NCBI RefSeq assembly: GCF_014198245.1
Contig: NZ_JACIHE010000037.1
Coordinates: forward strand, 1 to 50,570
Direction: 5' to 3'
Length of the DNA stretch: 50,570 nt
DNA from: Bradyrhizobium sp. cir1
Lineage (GTDB): Bacteria > Pseudomonadota > Alphaproteobacteria > Rhizobiales > Xanthobacteraceae
In this document: one piece after another, positions 43,496-50,570 of the stretch
Layout of the letters: the number at the start of each line of letters is the position of its first letter
Numbering within the stretch: position 1 is the stretch's first letter
The notes under the pieces: model-generated
The model's database searches: none
Told to the model about the DNA's origin: nothing
Seen by the model: only the letters and a program-made list of their open reading frames with translations
Position numbers and translations under genes: made by a program

Positions 43496-45227
43496 AACCA
43501 ACCTTGACCTGATCCTCCCAGTCCTCCCATTCGACCTTGTTGATTTCCAGGTAGCTCGAGACGGCTGAGCCGATGGTCGGAAAGAAATGCGACTCGCCGA
43601 CCTGAGCGTACAGACCAAATCGCTTCAGCTTGTCCTTCACCGGATCCTTGAGCTCGGCAAAGCAAAGTTCGATGCCCCTGGCGTGGAGCGCCTCGTCCAG
43701 TTCGGCGACGGTATCGCAGGCGGTGACGTCGACGCTCGTGACCGGTTCTGCGGCGACGACCAGCCAGCGAACAGGTGTCGGCGATTGCTCGATCGCGGCC
43801 AGAATTCGCTCCTTGAAGAACTCGGCATTGGCGAAGAACAGCGGCGCATCCCAGCGGAACAGCACCAGCCCGGGGATCAGGCGGGCATCGGGATATCTCG
43901 TGATGTCGTGATAGCCCTTGACGCCGTGCGCCCGCCCCAGGACGGCGGAGTGTGGGCGCCAGCCGTCCCACAGAAACTCCGCAATGGCCACCGCGATGGC
44001 GAGGCCGATTCCCGGGATAGCACCGAGCGCGGCGACGCCCACAAAGCACAGCACCGTCAACCAGAATTCCCAACGTTGAATCCGGTAGATTCGCTTGAGA
44101 TCGCTGATCTCGATCAGGCCGATCGCGGATGCGATCACCACCGCCGCCAATGCGGCACTCGGCAGGTGCTGCAACAGATTTGGCGCAAGCATCAGAAGGA
44201 AAGCGATAGCGAGTGCGCCGACGACGCTCGTCAGCTGGGTGCGCGCGCCGGCGGCCTCGGCAACGGGCGTACGCGAGGAGCTGCTGCTGATCGGGAAGCC
44301 CTGAAAGAACCCGGTTGCCAGGTTGGCCGCGCCGAGACCCACCATCTCCTGGTTTGGATCGACCTTGTCTCCCAATCGAGCAGCATAGGTTCGCGACAAC
44401 ACACTGGTATCGGCGAACGAGACCAGAGCGATGGCGCAGCCGCCGGCCACGACCGAAATCAGATCGCCATAGCCGATCCAGGGAATCGAGAAGGCCGGCA
44501 GACCTTGAGGAAGTGGCCCCAAGACCTTCACGCCATAACCCGTTCCGAGATCGAATAGCGCGACGACAAGGGTCGCTCCGACGACGGCAATCAGGATTCC
44601 CGGCAGCCGTTTGCTGTCCTTGAGCAGCAGGATGACCATCAACGTGCCAAGTCCGACTGCGAATGCGACCCAATTTAGCTTGCCGTCGGCGATCCCACCG
44701 GCGATCGCCCAGAGGTCTCGCAGCGGTCCTTTGCTTTCGATCGAGAAGCCGAGCAGCTTCGGCAGTTGGCTGATCAAGACGGTCAAAGCGATCCCGTTCA
44801 TATAGCCGTACCGTATCGGTTTGGAGAGAAGCTCGGTCACAAACCCCAACCGCGCGATGCCCGCCACAATGAGCACGCTCCCTGAAACGAGCGCCATCAT
44901 CGCGGCAAGCGTTGCGGCTCGGGCCGGATCACCGCCGGACAGCGGAACAATCACGCCGAGGATGACGGCAGCCAGCGCCGAGTCGGGTCCGAGCACGATG
45001 ATGCGGCTCGGACCGAACACCGCGTAGGCCAGAAGAGGCACGATGGTTGCGTAGAGGCCGTGGATGCCTGGCAGGCCCGACGCCACGGCATAAGCAATTC
45101 CGACCGGCACCAGCATGGTCGCCAGCACGAGACCCGCGAATACATCATGCCGGAGCCAGTCAGCTTCGTAGTGACGAAGCGTATCGATCCCGGGCACCCA
45201 ACGCATCCAACCGCTCACCGCGCTCAC
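43491..45227 (-). CDS. SulP-family anion transporter with STAS domain
   Basis: 578 residues. A membrane domain of about 14 segments with the SulP signature (GLVLATMLVPVGIAYAVASGLPGIHGLYATIVPLLAYAVFG) spans about 30-425; a cytoplasmic STAS domain (about 435-560: PGLVLFRWDAPLFFANAEFFKERIL, VDVTACDTVAEL) follows. The family moves sulfate, bicarbonate, dicarboxylates or chloride. The stop codon lies in a dispersed repeat, so the last residues may have been set by repeat insertion. A FixK/FNR-like box is centred about 51 bp upstream of the ATG. No carbonic anhydrase or sulfate gene is next to it. Confidence 0.9.
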   Translation of the reverse strand: MSAVSGWMRWVPGIDTLRHYEADWLRHDVFAGLVLATMLVPVGIAYAVASGLPGIHGLYATIVPLLAYAVFGPSRIIVLGPDSALAAVILGVIVPLSGGDPARAATLAAMMALVSGSVLIVAGIARLGFVTELLSKPIRYGYMNGIALTVLISQLPKLLGFSIESKGPLRDLWAIAGGIADGKLNWVAFAVGLGTLMVILLLKDSKRLPGILIAVVGATLVVALFDLGTGYGVKVLGPLPQGLPAFSIPWIGYGDLISVVAGGCAIALVSFADTSVLSRTYAARLGDKVDPNQEMVGLGAANLATGFFQGFPISSSSSRTPVAEAAGARTQLTSVVGALAIAFLLMLAPNLLQHLPSAALAAVVIASAIGLIEISDLKRIYRIQRWEFWLTVLCFVGVAALGAIPGIGLAIAVAIAEFLWDGWRPHSAVLGRAHGVKGYHDITRYPDARLIPGLVLFRWDAPLFFANAEFFKERILAAIEQSPTPVRWLVVAAEPVTSVDVTACDTVAELDEALHARGIELCFAELKDPVKDKLKRFGLYAQVGESHFFPTIGSAVSSYLEINKVEWEDWEDQVKVGS

Positions 45228-45271
45228 TCCACCGCTAACGCGCGAGGATTTCGCAACCGCTCGACGGCCCC

Positions 45272-45285
45272 TTGACGCAAATCAA
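45272..45285 (-). promoter_or_regulatory. FixK/FNR-type box with one deviation
   Basis: TTGACGCAAATCAA fits TTGA-N6-TCAA and differs from TTGAT-N4-ATCAA at one base. It is centred 51 bp upstream of the SulP ATG, so a start site 41.5 bp downstream would leave a leader of about 10 bases. Confidence 0.5.
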
Positions 45286-45352
45286 CGTTGCCGATGCTTG
45301 CACTCTTCGGCGACGCAGCAATGTTTCGGACGTGCATCAAGAGCCTGCGCCC

Positions 45353-46096
45353 CTAGAACTGATACCTCCGCAAGCCCCCATCCACCGGGATCACCGTGCC
45401 GGTGATGTACCGCGCCACGGGCGAGGCCAGGAACACCGCGAGCGCGGCGAGGTCCTCCGGCTCGCCCCAATAGCCGACCGGGATCTCTTCTTCCGCAAAG
45501 CGCTCGCGATAATCCTGTGGGTAGTTGCGGCGGATCTGCTCGCTCATGATGCGGCCGGGCGGGATGCAGTTGATGGTGATGCCGTGCTCGCCGATCTCGC
45601 GCGACAGGCCCTTGGCCCAGGCGTGGACGGCGGCCTTCGCCGCGAAGGCGGCGTTGAGGCCCTCGGGCTCGGACTTGCCGGTGATGTTGACGATGCGGCC
45701 CCATTTGCGTTCGATCATCTGCGGCAAGAGCGCATGCGCGATGCGGCGGTAGCTGGTGAAGTTCAGCGCGATCGCCTCGTCCCATTTGCTGTCGGGCGCA
45801 TCGACGGGCAGGGGACGGCTGCCGCCGGCATTGTTGACGAGGATGTCGACATGGCCGAGCTGCTTCAGCGCGAAGGCCGCGATCCTCTCGGCCGCGTCCC
45901 TGGCCATCACGTCCTGCTCGAACGGCGTGATCAACCCGGAGCCTACTTCCTTCACCAGCTCGTTCAGGAGGTCGGTGCGCCGCGCCACGCCGACGACGCG
46001 CACGCCTTCGGCAGCCAAGCCCTTGGCGATGGCGCGGCCGATGCCGATGCTTGCGCCTGTGACGACGGCGGTTTTCGATTTGAGCCCGAGGTCCAT
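45353..46096 (-). CDS. SDR-family protein lacking the catalytic tyrosine
   Basis: 247 residues with a normal classical SDR fold: TGASIGIG at 13-20, NNAG at 88-91, and a C-terminal ITGTVIPVDGG. The YxxxK site reads AFAAK (Ala150...Lys154), and the usual Ser position is in NITGKS (Thr139/Gly140), so Tyr and probably Ser are missing. The protein may bind NAD(P) without reducing, or use other residues. Start MDLGLKSKTAVVTG at ATG 46096. It is divergent from the methyltransferase gene. I recall similar sequences in Bradyrhizobium, which suggests a conserved variant rather than decay. Confidence 0.8.
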   Translation of the reverse strand: MDLGLKSKTAVVTGASIGIGRAIAKGLAAEGVRVVGVARRTDLLNELVKEVGSGLITPFEQDVMARDAAERIAAFALKQLGHVDILVNNAGGSRPLPVDAPDSKWDEAIALNFTSYRRIAHALLPQMIERKWGRIVNITGKSEPEGLNAAFAAKAAVHAWAKGLSREIGEHGITINCIPPGRIMSEQIRRNYPQDYRERFAEEEIPVGYWGEPEDLAALAVFLASPVARYITGTVIPVDGGLRRYQF

Positions 46097-46234
46097 GGTC
46101 GCACGCTCTCTTGTCTGCTCTTGCTTGTTGCGTTTCCTGCCCTGTCCCCGCCGGGCTCATTTGCCCGACCGGGACGAGCAGTGGTAACCAAGAGCCACTG
46201 TGAAGGAAACACGAAAAAGAAAAGGCGCCCGCCG

Positions 46235-47005
46235 ATGGTCTGGGATCCGCAGCAATATCTGAAATTCTCCGGCCACCGGCTCCGGCCCGCCGTCGATCTC
46301 TTGATGCGGATTCCGGATTTTGCGCCGCGCGCGATCGCCGATCTCGGGGCGGGCGCCGGCAACGTCACCAAGCTGATTAGGGAGCGCTGGCCGGATGCGA
46401 CCGTCACCGGCGTCGAGGGCTCGGCGGAAATGGTTGCCGCCGGCCGCAAGGCCGCGCCTGACGTCGAGTGGTCGCATGAAGACCTCGGCCATTGGCGCCC
46501 GGCGAAGCAGTATGACTTGATCTATTCCAATGCCGCACTGCACTGGCTGCCCAATCATGCGGCACTGTTCCCGTCGGTGATGGAGAAGGTCGTGCCCGGC
46601 GGCATGCTTGCGGTGCAGATGCCGCGCAATTTTCTCGCGCCCTCGCATGTGCTGATCGGCGAGACCGCGCTTGATGGTCCCTGGCGCTCCAGGGTCGAGC
46701 ATCTCGTCACCCCGCCGCCGGTCGAAGGACCGGCCTTCTATCACGATCTTCTCGCTCCGTTGTCCGCCAATATTGACATCTGGGAGACCGAATATCTGCA
46801 AGTGCTCGAAGGCGAGAATCCCGTGAAGGAATGGACCAAGGGCACGTGGCTGACGCGCTATCTCGACGTCCTCGCGGGCGAGGAGAAAGCCGCCTTCGAG
46901 GCAGCCTACGGGATGCGTGTCGCGAAGGCGTATCCGAAGAATACGGCGGGGCAGACGCTGTTTCCGTTCCGGCGTTTGTTCATGGTTGCCCAGCGCAAGG
47001 GCTGA
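46235..47005 (+). CDS. tam: Trans-aconitate 2-methyltransferase-like (Tam)
   Basis: 256 residues, a class I SAM-dependent methyltransferase. The opening WDPQQYLKFSGHRLRPAVDLLMRIP and motif I (ADLGAGAGNVTKLI) match Tam, as do SNAALHWLPNHAALFPSVMEKVVPGGMLAVQMPRN and the end NTAGQTLFPFRRLFMVAQRKG. The enzyme methylates trans-aconitate, an inhibitor of aconitase formed spontaneously. ATG 46235 is preferred over the very long upstream open frame, which is antisense to the SDR gene. A monocistronic arrangement is likely. Confidence 0.9.
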   Translation: MVWDPQQYLKFSGHRLRPAVDLLMRIPDFAPRAIADLGAGAGNVTKLIRERWPDATVTGVEGSAEMVAAGRKAAPDVEWSHEDLGHWRPAKQYDLIYSNAALHWLPNHAALFPSVMEKVVPGGMLAVQMPRNFLAPSHVLIGETALDGPWRSRVEHLVTPPPVEGPAFYHDLLAPLSANIDIWETEYLQVLEGENPVKEWTKGTWLTRYLDVLAGEEKAAFEAAYGMRVAKAYPKNTAGQTLFPFRRLFMVAQRKG

Positions 47006-47203
47006 TGGCATTGCCGCAATGCGGCATAAGCGCTCGCTCCGCTGGAGCGGAGCGGGTGCCGGGTTGCGCATGCAGCTCTCGTCAAGATAGCTTGGCTGCG
47101 GAAAATTGGGCTTAGGTCTAGTTGTTCGGCTGGCGGTTTGCTGCCACTACTGACCGCGTAAAACAAAAAAGACCCGGTTTTAGAGGTTGTTGGGAGGTTC
47201 TTC

Positions 47204-48205
47204 ATGCGCAAGCTGCTCCTTGCGGTTGCCGCCGCGGCCATTCTCATGGTGCCCGCGACCGGCCAGGCCCAGAGCCCTATCGTCATCAAGTTCAGCCACG
47301 TCGTGGCCAATGACACCCCGAAGGGCAAGGGCGCGCTGAAGTTCAAGGAACTCGCCGAGAAGTACACCGACGGCAAGGTCAAGGTCGAGGTCTACCCGAA
47401 CTCCACGCTCTACAAGGACAAGGAGGAGATCGAGGCGCTCCAGCTCGGCTCGGTGCAGATGCTGGCACCTTCGACCGCGAAATTCGCGCCGCTCGGGATC
47501 AAGGAATTCGAGGCGCTCGATCTGCCCTGGCTGTTCAAGGACGATGTGACCTATTCCAATGCGATGAAGGGCACGGTCGGCAAGTGGCTGTTCCAGAAGC
47601 TGGAAGCCAAGGGCATCACCGGGCTCGCCTATTGGGACAACGGCTTTCACATGCTCTCCGCCAACCGCCCCTTGCTGAAGCCGACCGATTTCCAGGGGCT
47701 CAAATTCCGCATCTCCGGATCGAAGGTCGCCGACCAATATCTTCGCATCATGGGCTCGATCCCGCAGATCATGGCGTTCTCGGAAGTCTACCAGGCGCTG
47801 CAGACCGGTGTGGTCGACGGTTGCGAGAACACCGCGTCGAACTACCTGACGCAGAAGTTCTACGAAGTGCAGAAGGACATCACCGTGTCCTATCATGCAC
47901 ATCTGCAATATGCCGTGATCGTCAACGCGAAATTCTGGTCGGGCCTGCCGCCCGACATCCGCACCCAGCTTGACAAGGCCATGGCGGACGCGACCGACTA
48001 CACCAACCAGATCGCACACCAGGAGAACGATGACGCGCTGGCCGAGATCAAGAAGATGGGCAAGACCAATCTGCATTACCTGACCGACGCCGACCGCAAG
48101 GCGTGGCAGGAAGCGATGCAGCCGACTTACAAATGGGCGAAGGGCCGGGTCGGGCAGGAAGTGCTCGACCTCATCGCCAGGGAACTCGACGTCAAGATGA
48201 ACTGA
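47204..48205 (+). CDS. TRAP transporter substrate-binding protein (DctP family)
   Basis: 333 residues with a signal peptide (MRKLLLAVAAAAILMVPATGQAQ). Family features: IVIKFSHVVANDTPKGKGALKFKELAEKYTDGKVKVEVYPNSTLYKD at the start, and the ligand arginine in GLKFRISGSKVADQ followed by EVYQALQTGVVDGCENTASNY. It captures C4-dicarboxylates or related acids in the periplasm for the DctQM membrane part. GGGAGG lies 6 bp before the ATG. A strong hairpin between it and dctQM probably makes it the more abundant product. Confidence 0.92.
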   Translation: MRKLLLAVAAAAILMVPATGQAQSPIVIKFSHVVANDTPKGKGALKFKELAEKYTDGKVKVEVYPNSTLYKDKEEIEALQLGSVQMLAPSTAKFAPLGIKEFEALDLPWLFKDDVTYSNAMKGTVGKWLFQKLEAKGITGLAYWDNGFHMLSANRPLLKPTDFQGLKFRISGSKVADQYLRIMGSIPQIMAFSEVYQALQTGVVDGCENTASNYLTQKFYEVQKDITVSYHAHLQYAVIVNAKFWSGLPPDIRTQLDKAMADATDYTNQIAHQENDDALAEIKKMGKTNLHYLTDADRKAWQEAMQPTYKWAKGRVGQEVLDLIARELDVKMN

Positions 48206-48232
48206 CGGTCGGGCCCCAATAAGAACAATACC

Positions 48233-48264
48233 AACGGTCGGGAGTGATCGCACTCCCGACCGTT
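48233..48264 (+). terminator. Intercistronic hairpin between dctP and dctQM
   Basis: A perfect 14-bp stem AACGGTCGGGAGTG / CACTCCCGACCGTT with a 4-base loop, followed by TCGCTCTT. It is strong enough to stop or protect most transcripts after dctP. Confidence 0.7.
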
Positions 48265-48302
48265 TCGCTCTTGAAAGACAGGCTAATTCTGGGGGGCTGA
48301 AG

Positions 48303-50336
48303 TTGCTGCGCGTGCTGAATCGTTTCCTCGATCATCTCGAGGAGTGGCTGATCGCGACGATGATCGCGGCCGCGACGTCGCTCATCTTCGTCGCCGTGCT
48401 GCACCGCTACGGCGCCGGGCTGTCGATCGACATCGCCAAATGGGCGGAGGCCCGCAGCCTGAGCTTCATTGCCGTGCCCGCGCGCGCGACGTTCGTCTGG
48501 CTTGCCGCCCTCGACCTGTCCTGGGCGCAGGAGCTCTGCATCTACATGTTCATCTGGATGGCGAAGTTCGGCGCGGCCTATGGCGTGCGCACCGGCATCC
48601 ATGTCGGCGTCGACGTGCTCGTCAACGTCCTTCCCGGCGGCTCGCGCCGCCGCGTCATCACCTTCGGTCTGCTGTGCGGCGCGCTGTTCACCGCGATCGT
48701 CGCCTATTTCGGCGGCGCGTTCGTCAACCAGATGTGGCAGACCGGCCAGCAGTCCAACGACCTCGAGGCACCGATGTGGATGGTGTATCTCACCATCCCG
48801 CTCGGCTCCGGATTGATGTGCTTCCGCTTCCTCCAGGTCGCATGGTCGTTCTACCGCACCGGTGAGCTGCCGCATCACGACATGGCGGGTGTCGAAGGCG
48901 TCGAGCCGGATCCGGTTCATCCGGCGCCGGTCACGCACAGCCAGGTCGTCCGGGACGAGCGCAGCCCGCTCGGCTGGATCCTGATGCTGCTGCCGGTCCT
49001 GATCGTCGCCGTGTGTTTCGCTCATGCGGGCCACGTCATCACGCTGCCGCAAGGTCTGCGCGTCGGCATCGTGTTCGCCCTCCTGCTCTCGTTGATGCTC
49101 ACAGGCATGCCGATCTCGATCGCGCTGGGTCTGACCGTGCTCAGCTTCATGTTCACGCTGACCGACGTGCGAACGGAATCGGTGGCGCTGAAGCTGTTCA
49201 CCGGCATCGAGAATTTCGAGATCATGGCGATCCCGTTCTTCATTCTGGCCGGCAACTTCCTGACCCATGGCGGCGTGGCGCGCCGGATGATCACGTTCGC
49301 GACCGCGCTGGTCGGCCACTGGTACGGCGGTCTGGCCTTGTCGGGCGTGGTCGCCTGCGCGCTGTTTGCCGCGATTTCCGGCTCCTCGCCCGCCACCGTG
49401 GTGGCGATCGGCTCGGTCATCCTGCCCGCCATGATCGCGCAGGGATTTCCGCGGCGGTTCGGTGCGGGCGTGATCACGACATCGGGCTCGCTCGGCATTC
49501 TCATTCCGCCGTCGATTCCGATGGTTCTCTACGCCGTCTCGACCAACAGCTCGGTCGGAAAACTGTTCATCGCCGGCATCGTCCCCGGATTCGTGCTGGC
49601 CTCGCTGCTCGGTGCCACGACGTTCTATCGCGCCTGGCGCAACGACTATCCGCGCATGCCGAAGGCGACGTTCCTCGAGCGTCTCGATGCGTTCCGCAAG
49701 TCGATCTGGGGAATCCTGCTGATCGTGATCGTGATCGGCGGCATCTACAGCGGCCTGTTCACGCCGACCGAGGCTGCCGCCGTCAGCGCGGTCTACGCCT
49801 TCATCGTCGCGGTGTTCATCTACAAGGATCTGAGGCTGCGCGACGTGCCGCGGGTGCTGCTGTCGTCGGCGAACCTCTCGGCGATGCTGCTCTACATCAT
49901 CACCAACGCCGTGCTGTTCTCGTTCCTGATGACCTACGAGAACGTGCCGCAGGCGCTGGCGCAATGGATGATCGACCAGGGCCTGGGGTGGATCGGCTTC
50001 CTGCTCGTCGTCAACCTGCTGCTGCTGCTGGCCGGCAACGTGATGGAGCCGTCCTCGATCATCCTGATCATGGCGCCGATCCTGTTTCCGGTCGCGATCA
50101 AGCTCGGCATCGATCCCATCCATTTCGGCATCCTGATGACGGTCAACATGGAGGTCGGGCTGTGCCATCCGCCCGTCGGCCTCAATCTCTACGTCGCCTC
50201 AGGCATCGCCAAGATGGGAATCACCGAGCTCACGGTCGCGGTATGGCCGTGGCTGCTGACGATGCTGGCCTTCCTCGTGATGGTGACCTACTGGCCCGGC
50301 CTGTCGTTGTGGCTGCCAAGGTTGCTGGGGATGTAG
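48303..50336 (+). CDS. Fused TRAP transporter membrane subunits (DctQM)
   Basis: 677 residues. The N-terminal DctQ part (about 1-195, four helices, with LSWAQELCIYMFIWMAKFGAAYGVRTGIHVGVDVLV) is joined by a Pro-rich linker (about 195-225) to DctM (about 228-677, 12-13 helices, with IPFFILAGNFLTHGGVARRM, SGSSPATVVAIG and LGILIPPSIPMVLYAVSTNSSVGKLFIAGIVPG). Fusion of Q and M is known in some TRAP systems. The start is TTG 48303 with GGGGGG 7 bp upstream. It couples Na+ or H+ flow to uptake of the ligand bound by the upstream DctP protein. Confidence 0.92.
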   Translation: MLRVLNRFLDHLEEWLIATMIAAATSLIFVAVLHRYGAGLSIDIAKWAEARSLSFIAVPARATFVWLAALDLSWAQELCIYMFIWMAKFGAAYGVRTGIHVGVDVLVNVLPGGSRRRVITFGLLCGALFTAIVAYFGGAFVNQMWQTGQQSNDLEAPMWMVYLTIPLGSGLMCFRFLQVAWSFYRTGELPHHDMAGVEGVEPDPVHPAPVTHSQVVRDERSPLGWILMLLPVLIVAVCFAHAGHVITLPQGLRVGIVFALLLSLMLTGMPISIALGLTVLSFMFTLTDVRTESVALKLFTGIENFEIMAIPFFILAGNFLTHGGVARRMITFATALVGHWYGGLALSGVVACALFAAISGSSPATVVAIGSVILPAMIAQGFPRRFGAGVITTSGSLGILIPPSIPMVLYAVSTNSSVGKLFIAGIVPGFVLASLLGATTFYRAWRNDYPRMPKATFLERLDAFRKSIWGILLIVIVIGGIYSGLFTPTEAAAVSAVYAFIVAVFIYKDLRLRDVPRVLLSSANLSAMLLYIITNAVLFSFLMTYENVPQALAQWMIDQGLGWIGFLLVVNLLLLLAGNVMEPSSIILIMAPILFPVAIKLGIDPIHFGILMTVNMEVGLCHPPVGLNLYVASGIAKMGITELTVAVWPWLLTMLAFLVMVTYWPGLSLWLPRLLGM

Positions 50337-50356
50337 CCAAGCAAGCAGCACGAACG

Positions 50357-50480
50357 GTGCACCCTCTCCCCTTGCGGGAGAGGGTGGCTCGCCGCGAAGC
50401 GGCGAGACGGGTGAGGGGTTCTCTCTCCTCACGAACAGTCTTGCGAGCGGAGACATACCCCTCATCCGGCGCTTCGTGTC
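50357..50480. repeat. Intergenic palindromic repeat, right copy, truncated
   Basis: The first 33 bp (50357-50389) are identical to 97-129. The rest follows the same pattern up to CCCCTCATCCGGCGCTTCG, where similarity to the left copy stops and the insertion-sequence-like end begins. Confidence 0.75.
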
Positions 50481-50525
50481 CAGCGGATGGATGGGTAACA
50501 CAATAGACCGGATCGATAGGTGACA
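50481..50525 (-). repeat. Doubled insertion-sequence-like terminal repeat, right copy (inverted)
   Basis: Read on the minus strand, units at 50505-50525 and 50481-50500 repeat the TGTyACC...ATCCG pattern of 44-89 with the same 25-bp spacing. The orientation is opposite to the left copy. No transposase gene is present to the window end; 50526-50570 shows only a small CGCTGCGCTAGCGCAGCG palindrome. Confidence 0.5.
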
Positions 50526-50570
50526 GTCGTTCATGGTTCGGTCCGCTGCGGCGCTGCGCTAGCGCAGCGC

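Noticed and set aside
48192..50168. 658-codon open frame antisense to dctQM
   Set aside because: Extremely rich in Asp, Gln, His and Arg, the usual mirror of a hydrophobic transporter gene; no domain.

Overview
The window reads as a chromosomal stretch from a high-GC alphaproteobacterium, most likely Bradyrhizobium or a close relative. The reasons are uniformly GC-rich coding sequence, gene content typical of that group (cyo quinol oxidase, single-chain indolepyruvate oxidoreductase, sox cytochromes, TRAP transporters, an HpnP-like radical SAM protein), FixK/FNR-type boxes, a sigma-54 promoter, and several palindromic intergenic repeats of the kind common in that genus. No rRNA, tRNA or CRISPR array was seen.

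Layout. 0.04-0.26 kb: a doubled insertion-sequence-like end and a repeat. 0.26-1.06: an SDR dehydrogenase. 1.3-5.2: the cyoABCD bo3-type quinol oxidase operon. 5.4-11.3: an exported nuclease-like protein, a GMC oxidoreductase with its small subunit, an HtrA-like protease without a signal peptide and a KstD-like flavoprotein. 11.6-16.2: an indolepyruvate:ferredoxin oxidoreductase divergent from a hotdog-fold dehydratase-like protein. 16.4-18.9: a sigma-54 promoter followed by a biuret-hydrolase-like amidase and an NCS2-type permease, ending at a terminator. 19.1-21.5: an archaeal-type fructose-1,6-bisphosphate aldolase/phosphatase next to a phosphofructokinase with pyrophosphate-type active-site residues. 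21.5-24.6: a sugar-type ABC importer without its ATPase. 24.7-30.7: a leftward block of periplasmic redox genes, in transcription order iorA-iorB-terminator-fccB-soxX-soxY-soxZ-soxA, with no soxB or soxCD and an atypical SoxY. 31.0-35.9: HpnP-like radical SAM protein, DHA2 efflux pump, Ca2+/H+ exchanger. 36.1-39.1: small or exported proteins and a serine hydrolase. 39.6-45.2: adenylate cyclase/TPR protein, MDR oxidoreductase, small alpha/beta-barrel protein, SulP transporter. 45.4-47.0: an SDR lacking catalytic residues and a Tam-like methyltransferase. 47.2-50.3: a TRAP transporter with fused DctQM. 50.4-50.5: a second repeat and an inverted copy of the insertion-sequence-like end.

The best leads are: (1) the class V FBP aldolase/phosphatase plus PPi-type PFK pair, a possible reversible upper-glycolysis module in a lineage that usually lacks PFK; (2) the sigma-54-driven hydrolase plus permease unit, which looks like nitrogen scavenging; (3) three FixK/FNR boxes at 36.6, 42.9 and 45.3 kb that would place otherwise unrelated genes under oxygen control; (4) a sox cluster without SoxB whose SoxY lacks the usual GGCGG end. 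Functional calls rest on remembered family motifs and on reading the sequence; no database search was run.
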